Assembly (NCBI GenBank): GCA_903845935.1
Contig: CAIMZI010000027.1
Coordinates: 1-64,000 of the forward strand
DNA: 64,000 nucleotides
Source of the DNA: an uncultured beta proteobacterium
GTDB lineage: Bacteria > Pseudomonadota > Gammaproteobacteria > Burkholderiales > Burkholderiaceae_C
Reading direction: 5' to 3'
Numbering within the stretch: position 1 is the stretch's first letter; every line of letters begins with the position of its first letter. The notes beneath the pieces were generated by a model that ran no database searches, was not told where the DNA came from, and saw only the letters and a program-made list of their open reading frames with translations. A program made the translations under genes and the position numbers. This document shows positions 1-8,617 of this stretch, piece after piece.

Positions 1-849
1 ATGCCCCTGGCCACCAGCAAGCGCATCGCCAAGATCGCCTTCACCGGTTCCACCACCACCGGCCGCGTGATTGCCCAAGCCGCTGCCAACAACCTGATTC
101 CCGCCACGCTGGAACTCGGCGGCAAGTCGCCCAATGTGTTCTTTGCCGACATCATGGACAAGGACGACGGCTTCCTGGACAAGGCCATCGAAGGTCTGGT
201 GCTGTTTGCATTCAACCAGGGTGAGGTCTGCACCTGCCCATCGCGCGCGCTGATTCAAGAATCCATCTATGACAAGTTCATGGAACGTGTCTTGAAGCGC
301 GTGGCCGCCATTGCGCACCAGAACCCGCTCGACACCAACAGCATGATGGGCGCACAGGCTTCCAAAGAGCAGCTCACCAAGATCCTGTCCTACCTGGACC
401 TGGGCAAGCAAGAAGGCGCAGAAGTGCTGTCCGGCGGCAACCAGGCCCACCTGGGCGGCGAGCTCGAAGGCGGCTACTACGTGCAGCCCACGCTGTTCAA
501 GGGCCACAACAAGATGCGCATCTTCCAAGAAGAAATTTTTGGACCGGTGCTGGCCGTGACCACCTTCAAGGACGAAGCCGAAGCCCTGGAAATCGCCAAT
601 GACACGCTGTACGGCCTGGGCGCCGGCGTCTGGAGCCGCAACGGCAATGTGGCCTACCGCATGGGCCGCGCCATCAAGGCCGGTCGCGTCTGGACCAACT
701 GCTACCACGCCTATCCCGCACACGCGGCCTTCGGCGGCTACAAGGAATCCGGCATTGGCCGCGAGACCCACAAGGTCATGCTCGACCACTACCAGCAAAC
801 CAAGAACCTGTTGGTAAGCTACAGCGAAAGCAAGCTCGGTTTCTTCTAA
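1..849 (+). CDS. Aldehyde dehydrogenase (NAD-dependent), C-terminal part; 5' end outside window
   Basis: This is the C-terminal 282 residues of an aldehyde dehydrogenase that oxidises aldehydes such as acetaldehyde to the acid. The conserved ELGGKSPN stretch carries the general-base Glu, and [11 protein letters not shown] holds the catalytic Cys. EEIFGPV and the C-terminal [12 protein letters not shown] motif follow. Family members are about 500 residues, so roughly 220 N-terminal residues lie upstream of the window, and the ATG at position 1 is almost certainly internal. The following DUF779 gene is a usual neighbour of the ExaC/AldB-type acetaldehyde dehydrogenases, which supports that subfamily. 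The family call is secure; the exact substrate is inferred. Confidence 0.93.
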   Translation: MPLATSKRIAKIAFTGSTTTGRVIAQAAANNLIPATLELGGKSPNVFFADIMDKDDGFLDKAIEGLVLFAFNQGEVCTCPSRALIQESIYDKFMERVLKRVAAIAHQNPLDTNSMMGAQASKEQLTKILSYLDLGKQEGAEVLSGGNQAHLGGELEGGYYVQPTLFKGHNKMRIFQEEIFGPVLAVTTFKDEAEALEIANDTLYGLGAGVWSRNGNVAYRMGRAIKAGRVWTNCYHAYPAHAAFGGYKESGIGRETHKVMLDHYQQTKNLLVSYSESKLGFF

Positions 850-940
850 AGCGAAGAAGGATTTCGATGGGTGTTTGACGCCTATCGTTAACCAAGCCCC
901 CTGCACGACGGCAACGTGGCGCAGGGGCGCAAACCAACCA

Positions 941-1016
941 GCGCGACGGCCGGGTGGGGTAAGAGCCGATTTGTGGTACTCCACCATGAGGCGATTGCCC
1001 CACCCGGCCGTTGCGC
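941..1016. repeat. Long inverted repeat between the aldehyde dehydrogenase and DUF779 genes
   Basis: The left arm (941-962, starting GCGCGACGGCCGGGTGGGG) pairs with the right arm (995-1016) at 20 of 22 positions. The 32-nt spacer contains a smaller hairpin, GTGG-TACT-CCAC (973-984). There is no T-run after the right arm, so it is not a classical intrinsic terminator. It could be a processing or stability hairpin between two co-transcribed genes, or a dispersed palindromic repeat. Confidence 0.75.
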
Positions 1017-1057
1017 TGCGAGCGCCAACAGCGCAGCCTTAAACCAGGAGACACAGC

Positions 1058-1432
1058 ATGGTCGAAAAAGTCATCGCCACCCCCGCAGCACTCGAACTGG
1101 TGGCCTTTCTCAAAACCAAACACGGACCGGATTTGATGTTTCACCAGTCCGGCGGTTGCTGCGACAACAGCGCAGCCAATTGTTTTTTGCCCGGCGAAAT
1201 CACCATGGGCGCGGGCGATGTGTACCTGGGCGATGTGGGTGGCAGCCCGTTCTACATCGGCCGCGCGCAGTACGAATATTGGCGCCATACCCAACTCATC
1301 ATCGACGTCATCGAAGGCCATGGCGGCACCTTCTCGCTCGAAGGCCCCGAGGGCAAGGCCTTCCATACCCGCTCGCGCGTATTCACCGAGGCCGAGATGG
1401 CCGAACTGGCGGCTGAAGAAGTGCCGCATTGA
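1058..1432 (+). CDS. DUF779 family protein
   Basis: A 124-residue protein of the DUF779 family, commonly encoded directly after acetaldehyde-type aldehyde dehydrogenases, as here. Its biochemical role is not established. Visible family features are the Cys-rich stretch HQSGGCCDNSAANC near residues 28-41, the GDVYLGDVGG segment and a WRHTQLIIDV strand near the middle. The start is supported by a good ribosome-binding site (AGGAG) nine bases upstream. Length fits the family. It probably shares a transcript with the dehydrogenase, although a large inverted repeat sits between them. Confidence 0.88.
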   Translation: MVEKVIATPAALELVAFLKTKHGPDLMFHQSGGCCDNSAANCFLPGEITMGAGDVYLGDVGGSPFYIGRAQYEYWRHTQLIIDVIEGHGGTFSLEGPEGKAFHTRSRVFTEAEMAELAAEEVPH

Positions 1433-1439
1433 CCTAGGT

Positions 1440-2471
1440 CAGCCTTTACCTTTCCATCGTCCTGTCGGTCGCGGTGTTGGTGTTTTCGCTGGTATTTTTT
1501 CAGCACCGCCAGGAGGAACTGCAGAACGTCACCGCCACAATCTGATCTGGACGAGGCAGCCCGTCAAATCAGCGCCGGGGTGAATTGCAGCACCAGATAC
1601 CAGTGCTCAGCGGCGATGACTTCGGCCGTGTGGCCTGCTCCTTCAACAGCATGGCCGTGGCCCTGCACGAGTCGAGGCGGCAGACGGAAGAATTGTTGCA
1701 GACCCTGGAGACCAAGGTGCAGGAGTGCACCCGAGCGCTGCTGGCCGCGCGCGCCGAGGTGGTGCAGGACACCGTGCGCATGGTGGATAGCCAGGCCTCC
1801 CTGCAAAAGGTACGCATCGTCTGCGAGCTCGACGCCGCCCTGCCGCTGATCTGGGTTGACGCCGATCTGATCAAGCAGGTGGTGATGAACTTGCTGGTCA
1901 ACGCGCAGCAGGCGATTGTTGGCAGCGGCGTGGTGACGGTGCAGACGCGCCTGTGCGCCGATGCCAGCCATCCGCAACAAGGGGCACAACCCGCCATGGT
2001 GGAGCTGACTGTGTCGGACAGCATTCCCGGCATCCACAGCGAAAGCGGCTTGCGCCATTTCGGCAAAAAGCTGCCGCTCTATGTCTCGCTGTTGCAGCGT
2101 TTCGCCCTGGCCTTGCGCATTGCGGTTGAGCAACTGGAGCGGGCCTGCGCGCGGGGTGACTGGGCTCTGGGCCGCCGGGTGATACACACCATCAAGGGCA
2201 ACGCGCTGAATCTGGGTGCCAGTGATTGCGGACAGCTGTGCCATGGCGCGGCGAAGAGGCAGAGGACGCGCTGGTCCGCTTGCAAGCCATGCTGCGCAGC
2301 GGCAATGCCGAGTCCGATGCCTTTTGTGTGAGCAGGGCAAGTCTGCCGCGTCAGTCCCTGGGAGCGACTTTTGACGCGGTGCTGGCCCTCGCCAGGGAAT
2401 ACGAATTCGACCGTGCATTGGAGCTGCTGCAGCAGGTGCAGCCGGACTCCACAGATACGGCACTGCAATAG
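1440..2471 (+). pseudogene. Degraded membrane hybrid histidine kinase (TM-HAMP-HATPase-Hpt remnant)
   Basis: Pieces of one kinase can be read in order but in different frames. A transmembrane segment (LYLSIVLSVAVLVFSLVFF, from about 1443) runs into a TGA. A HAMP start (EAARQISAG, about 1552) continues after a frameshift as IPVLSGDDFGRVACSFNSMA in the 1585 frame. The ATPase N box (NLLVNAQQAI) follows, but the nucleotide-binding glycine boxes and the phospho-acceptor His region are missing. An Hpt motif (HTIKGNALNLGASD) ends the frame, and its last helices continue in the 2226-2471 frame (EDALVRLQAMLRSGNAES). At least two frameshifts, one stop and internal deletions make this non-functional as a kinase. 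Confidence 0.8.
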
Positions 2472-2792
2472 CCCGATGCAAGCACCTGTGTCCGGTTTCT
2501 ACAAGCCCCGGGCGGATACAAATCATCAAGAAGCTTGATGTGCGGTAGCTTTTGACGGAATAAATAAAACTATATTTTAATTATATATCTGCAAATGTTG
2601 ATAATTGCGTTGCGAATAAGCCGCATAAATGATAAATGTGGAATAAACTGAGGGTATCGCCAAGGCACAGCTTCTGCAATAAGCAGTCAGAGTGCCCCGA
2701 TAGGTTGCCGGACAAGACGTGCAGTCTTGGTACAGGGCATTCACTGTCAAAGCGCTGGCTTACGGCGCGATGTTCTCGGGCTATCCCTCACC
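2472..2792. other. Intergenic region, partly AT-rich, upstream of the gas-vesicle island
   Basis: About 320 bases without a convincing gene. The stretch 2560-2640 is markedly AT-rich (for example TATATTTTAATTATATAT) compared with its surroundings and probably holds the promoter of the downstream gene. I see no RNA gene and no convincing -24/-12 site here. ORFs at 2636 and 2727 that enter the region look like chance extensions. Confidence 0.5.
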
Positions 2793-3416
2793 ATGCGTAC
2801 GCTCATCGTCGTGCCAATCATCCATACCGAGCAGGATATGGGTTCCTTGATCACGCAGATCAAACGGGAGTACATAGCCCGTTTCGGCCAGGAGAAATGG
2901 TGCCAGCACCTGCAATCCATTGATGAAGTCTGGCTGGGCATACGCCAGATGATCACCGTGCTGGAGTTGCCCTACCCGTCGGTGCATCTGTATCAGGACG
3001 GTCTGCCTATTTGCGGCAAAGAGGCCGAAATCGTGCGCGATGTGGCCGCACAGGGCAGCACTAACCACCAGTTGCTGGTAGAGCTCATGCAGCGCGGCGC
3101 CACCTTGCAGGGCACAGAAGACGCGCAGTTGCTGCTGCAGGAATACCGCCTTCACCAGGGCGATCTGCGCGAAACCACCCCGGACCACGAGCAGCAACGC
3201 AGCGATCTGAGCCGCAGCCTGTTGCTGCAACGCGACCGCTTTATTGCCCAGCGTATCAACGCAACGCTGCCGGCCGGGCAGATCGGACTGCTATTTTTGG
3301 GATTGGCGCATTCGGTGGAGGCACTGCTTGGCGCAGACATTCTGGTGCGGCATCTGCTGCCGGCATTGCGGGAAAAACAGGGAAAGATAAGAAGCACAAA
3401 TGACGAACACGAATAG
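2793..3416 (+). CDS. Hypothetical protein at the head of the gas-vesicle island
   Basis: A 207-residue protein whose function I do not recognise. The ORF track starts 22 residues earlier, but the ATG at 2793 gives a cleaner N terminus (MRTLIVVPIIHTEQDMGSL) that begins with a buried beta-strand. It has no signal peptide or membrane segment. The middle is helical and charged, and a hydrophobic stretch (QIGLLFLGLAHSVEALL) lies near the C terminus, so it is probably a soluble alpha/beta protein. It overlaps the start of the sigma-54 activator gene by 17 bases, suggesting one transcript and a job linked to regulation or assembly of gas vesicles. Confidence 0.75.
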   Translation: MRTLIVVPIIHTEQDMGSLITQIKREYIARFGQEKWCQHLQSIDEVWLGIRQMITVLELPYPSVHLYQDGLPICGKEAEIVRDVAAQGSTNHQLLVELMQRGATLQGTEDAQLLLQEYRLHQGDLRETTPDHEQQRSDLSRSLLLQRDRFIAQRINATLPAGQIGLLFLGLAHSVEALLGADILVRHLLPALREKQGKIRSTNDEHE

Positions 3417-4962
3417 CCTCAAGGGGCCTGCCGGGCCACCCCAAGCGACGGCCCGGGTGCTGGTGGTCGATGACCTTGCCGATGCGCGCTGGATTCTGAC
3501 GAACCTGTTGCGCATCGAAGGATTGGAATATTCCGAGGCCGCAAGTGGTGGGGCCGCGCTGCATTCCATCCGGCAGAATGCGCCCGACCTGGTGCTGCTC
3601 GATGTGGGCCTGCCCGACATGGATGGCTTTGAAGTGCTGGCGCGCATCAAGGCGCTGGACAAGGCGATACCGGTGGTGATGATCACCGCCAACGGCAACA
3701 CGCTGGATGCGGTGCGCGCCATCCGCAATGGCGCTTTTGACTACCTGGCCAAGCCCTTTCACAACCAGGATGTGGCGCTCACCGTGCGCCATGTGCTGGC
3801 GGAAACGGAAGCCCGCCGCCAGGTGCGCCAGATTCACGACGCCTCCGCCCTGCCGGATTCGCTGATGGAAAAAATGGGCCAAAGCGCCGCCGTGCAGGGC
3901 ATACAGACCGAGGTGGACCGGGTCGCCGCCACCAACTTTTCGGTGTTGGTGACGGGCGAATCCGGTACCGGCAAGGAGTTGGTGACCCAGGCCATACACG
4001 CACGCAGCCTGCGGGCCGACAAGCCCTTTGTGGCGCTCGACTGCGGCTCCATTCCGGACAATCTGATCGAGAGCGAACTCTTCGGCCATGAAAAAGGCTC
4101 CTTCACCGGCGCGCACCAGGCCAAGGCCGGTGCCTTTGAATTGGCCGCAGGCGGCACCATTTTTCTGGACGAAATCGGCAACCTGCCGCTGGCCATGCAG
4201 GGCAAGTTGCTGCGGGTGTTGGAAACCAGGCGCATACACCGCATCGGCAGCACCAGGGAGACCGCAGTGGACTTCCGCGTCGTGGCAGCCACCAATGCCA
4301 ATCTGCTGGACATGGTGGAGAAGCAGACCTTTCGTGGCGACCTCTACCACCGCCTGGCCGAGTACACCATCTCCATACCGGCGCTGCAGGATCGCAAGGA
4401 AGATCTGGCCTTTCTGGTCAACCGCTTCCTGCTCCAAACCAACAAGGAATTGGGCAAGCAGGTGCGCGGCCCCAATGCCCCCGCCTGGGAACTGATACGC
4501 GCCTACGGCTGGCCGGGCAATGCGCGCGAACTGCGCAACCAATTGCGCCGTGCGGTGCTGCTGTGCGACGAGCCGGATGGAATGATCACCCCCAGGTATC
4601 TGGGCATGATTAGTGGCACCCAGGTCAGTTGCCTGCAGGCACCGGTTGGGGCGGTGCCCGGTGGCAGCGGCTGCTGGTCTGAGGCCGGGGTCTCGCCGGC
4701 CTGTCTGCTCTGTGATTCAGCCAACGAACGGCTCAAGGCCGGGGCTGACCTGCCGCTCAAGGACCTGACCGCCCGGGTGGTCTCGCAGATTGAACGCTCG
4801 GTGCTGCTCAAGGCGCTGGAGGTGACGCAATGCAACAAGGCGATGGCGGCGCGCATGCTGCACATTGACTACAAGACCCTGCACAAGAAATTGAAAGAGC
4901 ACGCCATTTTCTCCAACCCGACTCTCACGGAGCTGCGCGCGCCGGCTACCGGAGCGCCCTAA
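3400..4962 (+). CDS. NtrC-family sigma-54-dependent response regulator
   Basis: A 520-residue transcription activator in NtrC order. An N-terminal receiver domain has acidic DD near residue 24, phospho-acceptor D68 in LVLLDVGLPDMDG and a KPF motif near 118. The central AAA+ domain has Walker A GESGTGKE (186-193), sigma-54 contact loop GSFTGA (233-238, Ser in place of the common Ala) and Walker B GGTIFLDEIG. The C-terminal Fis-type helix-turn-helix ends in NKAMAARMLHIDYKTLHKKL. It would use ATP to open promoters held by sigma-54 polymerase. The good -24/-12 site before gvpA in the same cluster is its likely target, and the PAS kinase at 8617 its likely partner; both links are inferred from position. 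Confidence 0.93.
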   Translation: MTNTNSLKGPAGPPQATARVLVVDDLADARWILTNLLRIEGLEYSEAASGGAALHSIRQNAPDLVLLDVGLPDMDGFEVLARIKALDKAIPVVMITANGNTLDAVRAIRNGAFDYLAKPFHNQDVALTVRHVLAETEARRQVRQIHDASALPDSLMEKMGQSAAVQGIQTEVDRVAATNFSVLVTGESGTGKELVTQAIHARSLRADKPFVALDCGSIPDNLIESELFGHEKGSFTGAHQAKAGAFELAAGGTIFLDEIGNLPLAMQGKLLRVLETRRIHRIGSTRETAVDFRVVAATNANLLDMVEKQTFRGDLYHRLAEYTISIPALQDRKEDLAFLVNRFLLQTNKELGKQVRGPNAPAWELIRAYGWPGNARELRNQLRRAVLLCDEPDGMITPRYLGMISGTQVSCLQAPVGAVPGGSGCWSEAGVSPACLLCDSANERLKAGADLPLKDLTARVVSQIERSVLLKALEVTQCNKAMAARMLHIDYKTLHKKLKEHAIFSNPTLTELRAPATGAP

Positions 4963-5004
4963 CAGGCGGCCTGCCGCCACAGTCAACACAAAGGATGGAG
5001 CGCC

Positions 5005-5613
5005 ATGTCAGACAAGAAACGTAGCGAGGAATTCGCAGTCGGCAAGGAGCGGGTGGAAGAAATCGGACGCCGCCTGGGCACTTTCTTCGGCAAAACGCCA
5101 CCGGCGGCGGGTGCTGGCTTTTTCTCCGGTCTGGGCAGCCTGATCGAGCAGCTGGGTGTGCTCGTGGAGCAGGCGGAAAAGGCCGGCGGTGCGGTGCACA
5201 GTTCCGGCTCCTTCAAGGTCGGCCCGGGTCGGCAGCAAAAGAAAGGCGTGTACGGTTTTACGGTGAAGTCGGCCGTGGGCAACCAACCGCCCCAGGTCGA
5301 GCCCTTTGGCAACATCCGCCAGGATGACGCCGGCAAACTGGTTGCGGTGCACGAGATCCGCGAGCCCATGGTGGATGTGTTTGACGAAGCGGACCGCGTG
5401 CTGATTGTGGCCGAGCTGCCTGGCATGGAAGAGAAGAACCTGCACATTGAACTCAACGGCGACATTCTGCTGATTTCGAGTGAAGAGGTGGAACCCCGGT
5501 ATCGCAAGGAGCTGCTGCTGCCCGGCAGCTTCACCGGCAGCCAGATGACATTCCATTGCCGCAACGGCGTGCTGGAGATCCAGCTCCTGAAAGACGGAGA
5601 ACTGCCATCATGA
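5005..5613 (+). CDS. gvpH: GvpH-like Hsp20/alpha-crystallin protein
   Basis: A 202-residue small heat-shock-type protein. The C-terminal half is an alpha-crystallin domain (EPMVDVFDEADRVLIVAELPGM, then a strand ending in NGVLEIQL). The N-terminal half has the GvpH-like pattern RVEEIGRRLGTFFG followed by a Gly-rich linker. GvpH proteins are thought to act as chaperones for aggregation-prone gas-vesicle proteins. A ribosome-binding site (AAGGATGGAG) precedes the ATG. Its stop overlaps the start of the CDC48-type ATPase gene (ATGA), so the two are probably translated together. Confidence 0.85.
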   Translation: MSDKKRSEEFAVGKERVEEIGRRLGTFFGKTPPAAGAGFFSGLGSLIEQLGVLVEQAEKAGGAVHSSGSFKVGPGRQQKKGVYGFTVKSAVGNQPPQVEPFGNIRQDDAGKLVAVHEIREPMVDVFDEADRVLIVAELPGMEEKNLHIELNGDILLISSEEVEPRYRKELLLPGSFTGSQMTFHCRNGVLEIQLLKDGELPS

Positions 5614-7766
5614 AAACCAGCAGCGAGGGCACAGTCAGCCTGAAGGTCGCCGAGGCCCTGAGTAAGGATGTGGGCCGGGCCCTGGCGCGCTTGGATCCGG
5701 CCGACATGCTGCGCCTGGGCGCGCAGATCGGCGACATCGTGGAAATATCCGGTAAGCGGCGCACCGTCTGCAAGCTCATGCCCGCCTTCATGGAGGCGCG
5801 CGGTGTTGCCAGGGTGCAGCTCGACGGCCTGTCGCGCGGCAATGCCGGCGTGGCCCTGGATGAGCCGGTAGTGGTGAAAAAAGTGAATGCGCAGGCTGCG
5901 GTGCGCATCGTGTTGTCGCCCGCCACCAGTGGCCTGTCGGACCGCGATCTGGCCTATATCGGCAACCGCCTCGATGGCTTGCCGGTGCTGGAGGGCGACC
6001 GCATCCGCGGCACCCTTTTCGGCAGCCGCTCGCTGGACTTTCTGGTGCGCGAGACCTCGCCCAAGGGTGCGGTGCTGATCTCGCCCCAAACCCTGCTGTC
6101 GGTGGGGCCTGCCCTGACCGAGGCCAAGGCCCAGGCGGCCGGACGGGCCACGTTTTCGTACGAAGACATTGGCGGCCTGAAGAAAGAGGTGCAGCGCGTG
6201 CGCGAAATCATTGAGCTGCCGCTGCGCTTTCCGGAGGTGTTCACAAGGCTGGGTATCGACGCGCCGAAGGGCGTGCTGCTGTACGGGCCACCGGGATGCG
6301 GCAAGACGCTGATTGCGCGGGCCGTGGCGCATGAAACCGATGTGCGCTTTTTCTCCATCAGCGGCCCGGAGATCATGCAGAAGTTTTACGGCGAGTCCGA
6401 AGGCTTTCTGCGCAAGCTCTTTGACGACGCCACCAAGCAGGCCCCCAGCATCATCTTCATTGACGAGATCGACTCCATCGCCCCCAAGCGCGAAGACCTG
6501 GGCGGCGAGCACCAGGTGGAGCGGCGCGTCGTGGCGCAGTTGCTCAGCCTGATGGATGGCCTCAAGGCCAGGGGCCAGGTCATCGTCATTGCTGCAACCA
6601 ATATTCCCAACGCCATCGATCCGGCCTTGCGCCGCCCGGGCCGCTTTGACCGCGAGGTCGCCATCCCCATTCCGGACCGCCACGGCCGCCAGGAGATTCT
6701 TGAAATCTATACCCGTGGCATGCCACTGGCCCAGGACGTGGACCTGCCCGGCCTGGCCCACGTCACGCATGGCTTTGTAGGCGCTGACCTGGAAGCGCTG
6801 TGCCGCGAGGCTGCCATGATTTGCATCCGACGCATCCTGCCGGAGATCGACTTTGCCCAGGCCACCATTCCCTACGAATCGCTGCAAAAGCTCGAACTCG
6901 GCAAGGACGATTTTGTTGCCGCGCTGCGCGAAGTCGAGCCCTCGGCGCTGCGCGAGGTGTTTGTCGAAGTGCCCGACACGCAATGGGACGATGTGGGTGG
7001 ACTGGAGAGCCCCAAGCGCCTGCTGCGTGAGCTGCTGGAATGGCCCCAGCAGTATGGCGAACTGTTCACGCAAGCCGGCGTCAAACCTTTGAAGGGCGTG
7101 CTGCTGTGCGGTCCCCCGGGCTGCGGCAAGACCCTGCTGGCCAAGGCCGCGGCCAGTGCCACCCAGGTCAACTTCATTTCGGTCAAGGGCCCGGCGCTGA
7201 TGTCCAAGTACATCGGCGAATCCGAGCGCGCCGTGCGCGAGGTCTTCCACAAGGCCAAGCAGGCCTCGCCCTGTCTGGTGTTCTTTGACGAGATCGACGC
7301 ACTGGTGCCCCGGCGCGGCAGTGGTGCGGGGGACGCCGGTGTCAGCGAACGGGTGGTGGGCCAGTTTCTGGCCGAGCTCGATGGCGTGGAGAAGCTGAGC
7401 GGCGTGCTGATTCTGGCTGCCACCAACCGCCCGGACATGGTGGACCCGGCCCTGCTGCGCCCGGGCCGCTTTGATGTGGTGGTGGACATTCCCGTACCCA
7501 CCGAGGCCGAGCGTCTGGCCATCCTGCGCGTGCATGTGCGCAACAAGCCGCTCGCCCAGGATGTGCGCCTGGAGGACATCGCTGCCGCTGCCGTGGGCGC
7601 CACAGGTGCCGATCTGGAGGCCCTGTGCAACCGGGCTGCACTCAACGCCATCCGCGAGCGCATCGCCGCTATGCAGCAAGCAACTGGCAGCGCTGCGGCC
7701 GAAAACGCCCCTTTGGTGATTGGCGCGCGCCATTTCGCCAGCGCCGCACAGGACGGGAAGCCATGA
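5610..7766 (+). CDS. CDC48/VAT-type AAA+ ATPase with two AAA domains
   Basis: A 718-residue ATPase built like archaeal VAT and eukaryotic p97. It has an N-terminal double-psi-barrel-type substrate domain (about residues 5-90, VAEALSKDVGRALARLDPADM), then two AAA domains. Each has Walker A GPPGCGKT and a Walker B (IIFIDEID in D1, LVFFDEID in D2). Pore-loop motifs KFYGESE and KYIGESE and both second regions of homology are present, so both rings look active. Such proteins unfold or extract protein substrates. The start at 5610 overlaps the gvpH stop; the track start at 5556 lies inside gvpH. Placement between GvpH and GvpF/L suggests remodelling of vesicle proteins. Confidence 0.93.
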   Translation: MKTSSEGTVSLKVAEALSKDVGRALARLDPADMLRLGAQIGDIVEISGKRRTVCKLMPAFMEARGVARVQLDGLSRGNAGVALDEPVVVKKVNAQAAVRIVLSPATSGLSDRDLAYIGNRLDGLPVLEGDRIRGTLFGSRSLDFLVRETSPKGAVLISPQTLLSVGPALTEAKAQAAGRATFSYEDIGGLKKEVQRVREIIELPLRFPEVFTRLGIDAPKGVLLYGPPGCGKTLIARAVAHETDVRFFSISGPEIMQKFYGESEGFLRKLFDDATKQAPSIIFIDEIDSIAPKREDLGGEHQVERRVVAQLLSLMDGLKARGQVIVIAATNIPNAIDPALRRPGRFDREVAIPIPDRHGRQEILEIYTRGMPLAQDVDLPGLAHVTHGFVGADLEALCREAAMICIRRILPEIDFAQATIPYESLQKLELGKDDFVAALREVEPSALREVFVEVPDTQWDDVGGLESPKRLLRELLEWPQQYGELFTQAGVKPLKGVLLCGPPGCGKTLLAKAAASATQVNFISVKGPALMSKYIGESERAVREVFHKAKQASPCLVFFDEIDALVPRRGSGAGDAGVSERVVGQFLAELDGVEKLSGVLILAATNRPDMVDPALLRPGRFDVVVDIPVPTEAERLAILRVHVRNKPLAQDVRLEDIAAAAVGATGADLEALCNRAALNAIRERIAAMQQATGSAAAENAPLVIGARHFASAAQDGKP

Positions 7767-8617
7767 GCGCCGCCACACCGGATGCGGCGGAGCGCGGCAT
7801 TTACCTCTATTGCCTGGCGCGTCCGCAATGCCTGGCGCTGCTGGCGGGTGCCTCGGCCCCACGCGCGGTGGACTTGCGTTTTCCCGTGACGGCACTGGCC
7901 GATGCCGGGGCGCAGCAGCAGCTGGTGGCGGTAATCAGCGAAGTGGAGATTGCCGACTTTTCCGAGGAGAACCTGCAGACCCTGCTGTGGGTGGGCGAGC
8001 GCGCCGGCCTGCACGAGCTGGTGGTGGCCGGCGTGATGGACAGCTCACCGGTGCTGCCGGTCAAGTTTGGCACGCTCTTTCGCTCCCACGCCAGCCTGGC
8101 CCAATTCATGGTATGCCACAGGGACGCCATAGAGCAGGGCCTGGATCTGCTGCACGACAAGGCCGAATGGAGCGTGAAGGCCTATGTGCTGGACGAGGAG
8201 CTTGCCCGCGCCCGCTTCGCAGAGGAAGACGCCGGTGTCGCCCTGCGCCGCTCCACCCTGTCGGATTCGCCAGGCGCGCGCTACCTGCAGCAAAAGCAAC
8301 TCGATGCGATGGTGGAGAAGGCGTTGGATGCCGGTGTGGCGCGCACCGGCGCCGCGCTACAGCAGGCCTTGCAAGCGCAGGCTGCGGCGTCCACCACCCT
8401 GCGCTGCCATTCCAGCACGATCACCGGGCGCGCAGAGCGCTTGGTGTTCAACGCCAGCTTTCTGCTGGCGCCGCAAGCGCTGCCGGCGTTCAACCAAACC
8501 CTGGCCGAACAGCAGGCCTTGTGCGAGGCCATCGGCCTGGGCCTGGAACTGCGCGGACCCTGGCCACCCTACAACTTCTGCCCTGACTTGAGCGGGGGCA
8601 CACAGGCTGAACCCTGA
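7763..8617 (+). CDS. Gas vesicle protein GvpL/GvpF family (first copy)
   Basis: A 284-residue member of the GvpF/L family, accessory proteins needed for gas-vesicle assembly and thought to sit at the gas-facing side or bind GvpA. Family marks are the start GIYLYCLARP, the core SPVLPVKFGTLF, and the C-terminal signature GPWPPYNF. The start at 7763 overlaps the previous stop (ATGA); the longer track start at 7625 runs inside the ATPase gene. The second copy at 14103 is shorter and diverged, so this organism uses two paralogues. I cannot say which should be called F and which L. Confidence 0.9.
   Translation: MSAATPDAAERGIYLYCLARPQCLALLAGASAPRAVDLRFPVTALADAGAQQQLVAVISEVEIADFSEENLQTLLWVGERAGLHELVVAGVMDSSPVLPVKFGTLFRSHASLAQFMVCHRDAIEQGLDLLHDKAEWSVKAYVLDEELARARFAEEDAGVALRRSTLSDSPGARYLQQKQLDAMVEKALDAGVARTGAALQQALQAQAAASTTLRCHSSTITGRAERLVFNASFLLAPQALPAFNQTLAEQQALCEAIGLGLELRGPWPPYNFCPDLSGGTQAEP

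Noticed and set aside
2727-2745. TGGTACAGGGCATTC as a possible -24/-12 promoter
   Set aside because: The -24 half is mismatched and the invariant GC of the -12 element is absent.
3256-4542. 428-residue minus-strand ORF
   Set aside because: Antisense to the NtrC-type activator, whose motifs are complete; no recognisable protein features.
4983-7895. 970-residue minus-strand ORF
   Set aside because: It lies antisense to GvpH and the CDC48-type ATPase, has a low-complexity His/Gln/Ala/Gly composition typical of GC-rich shadow frames, and shows no domain.
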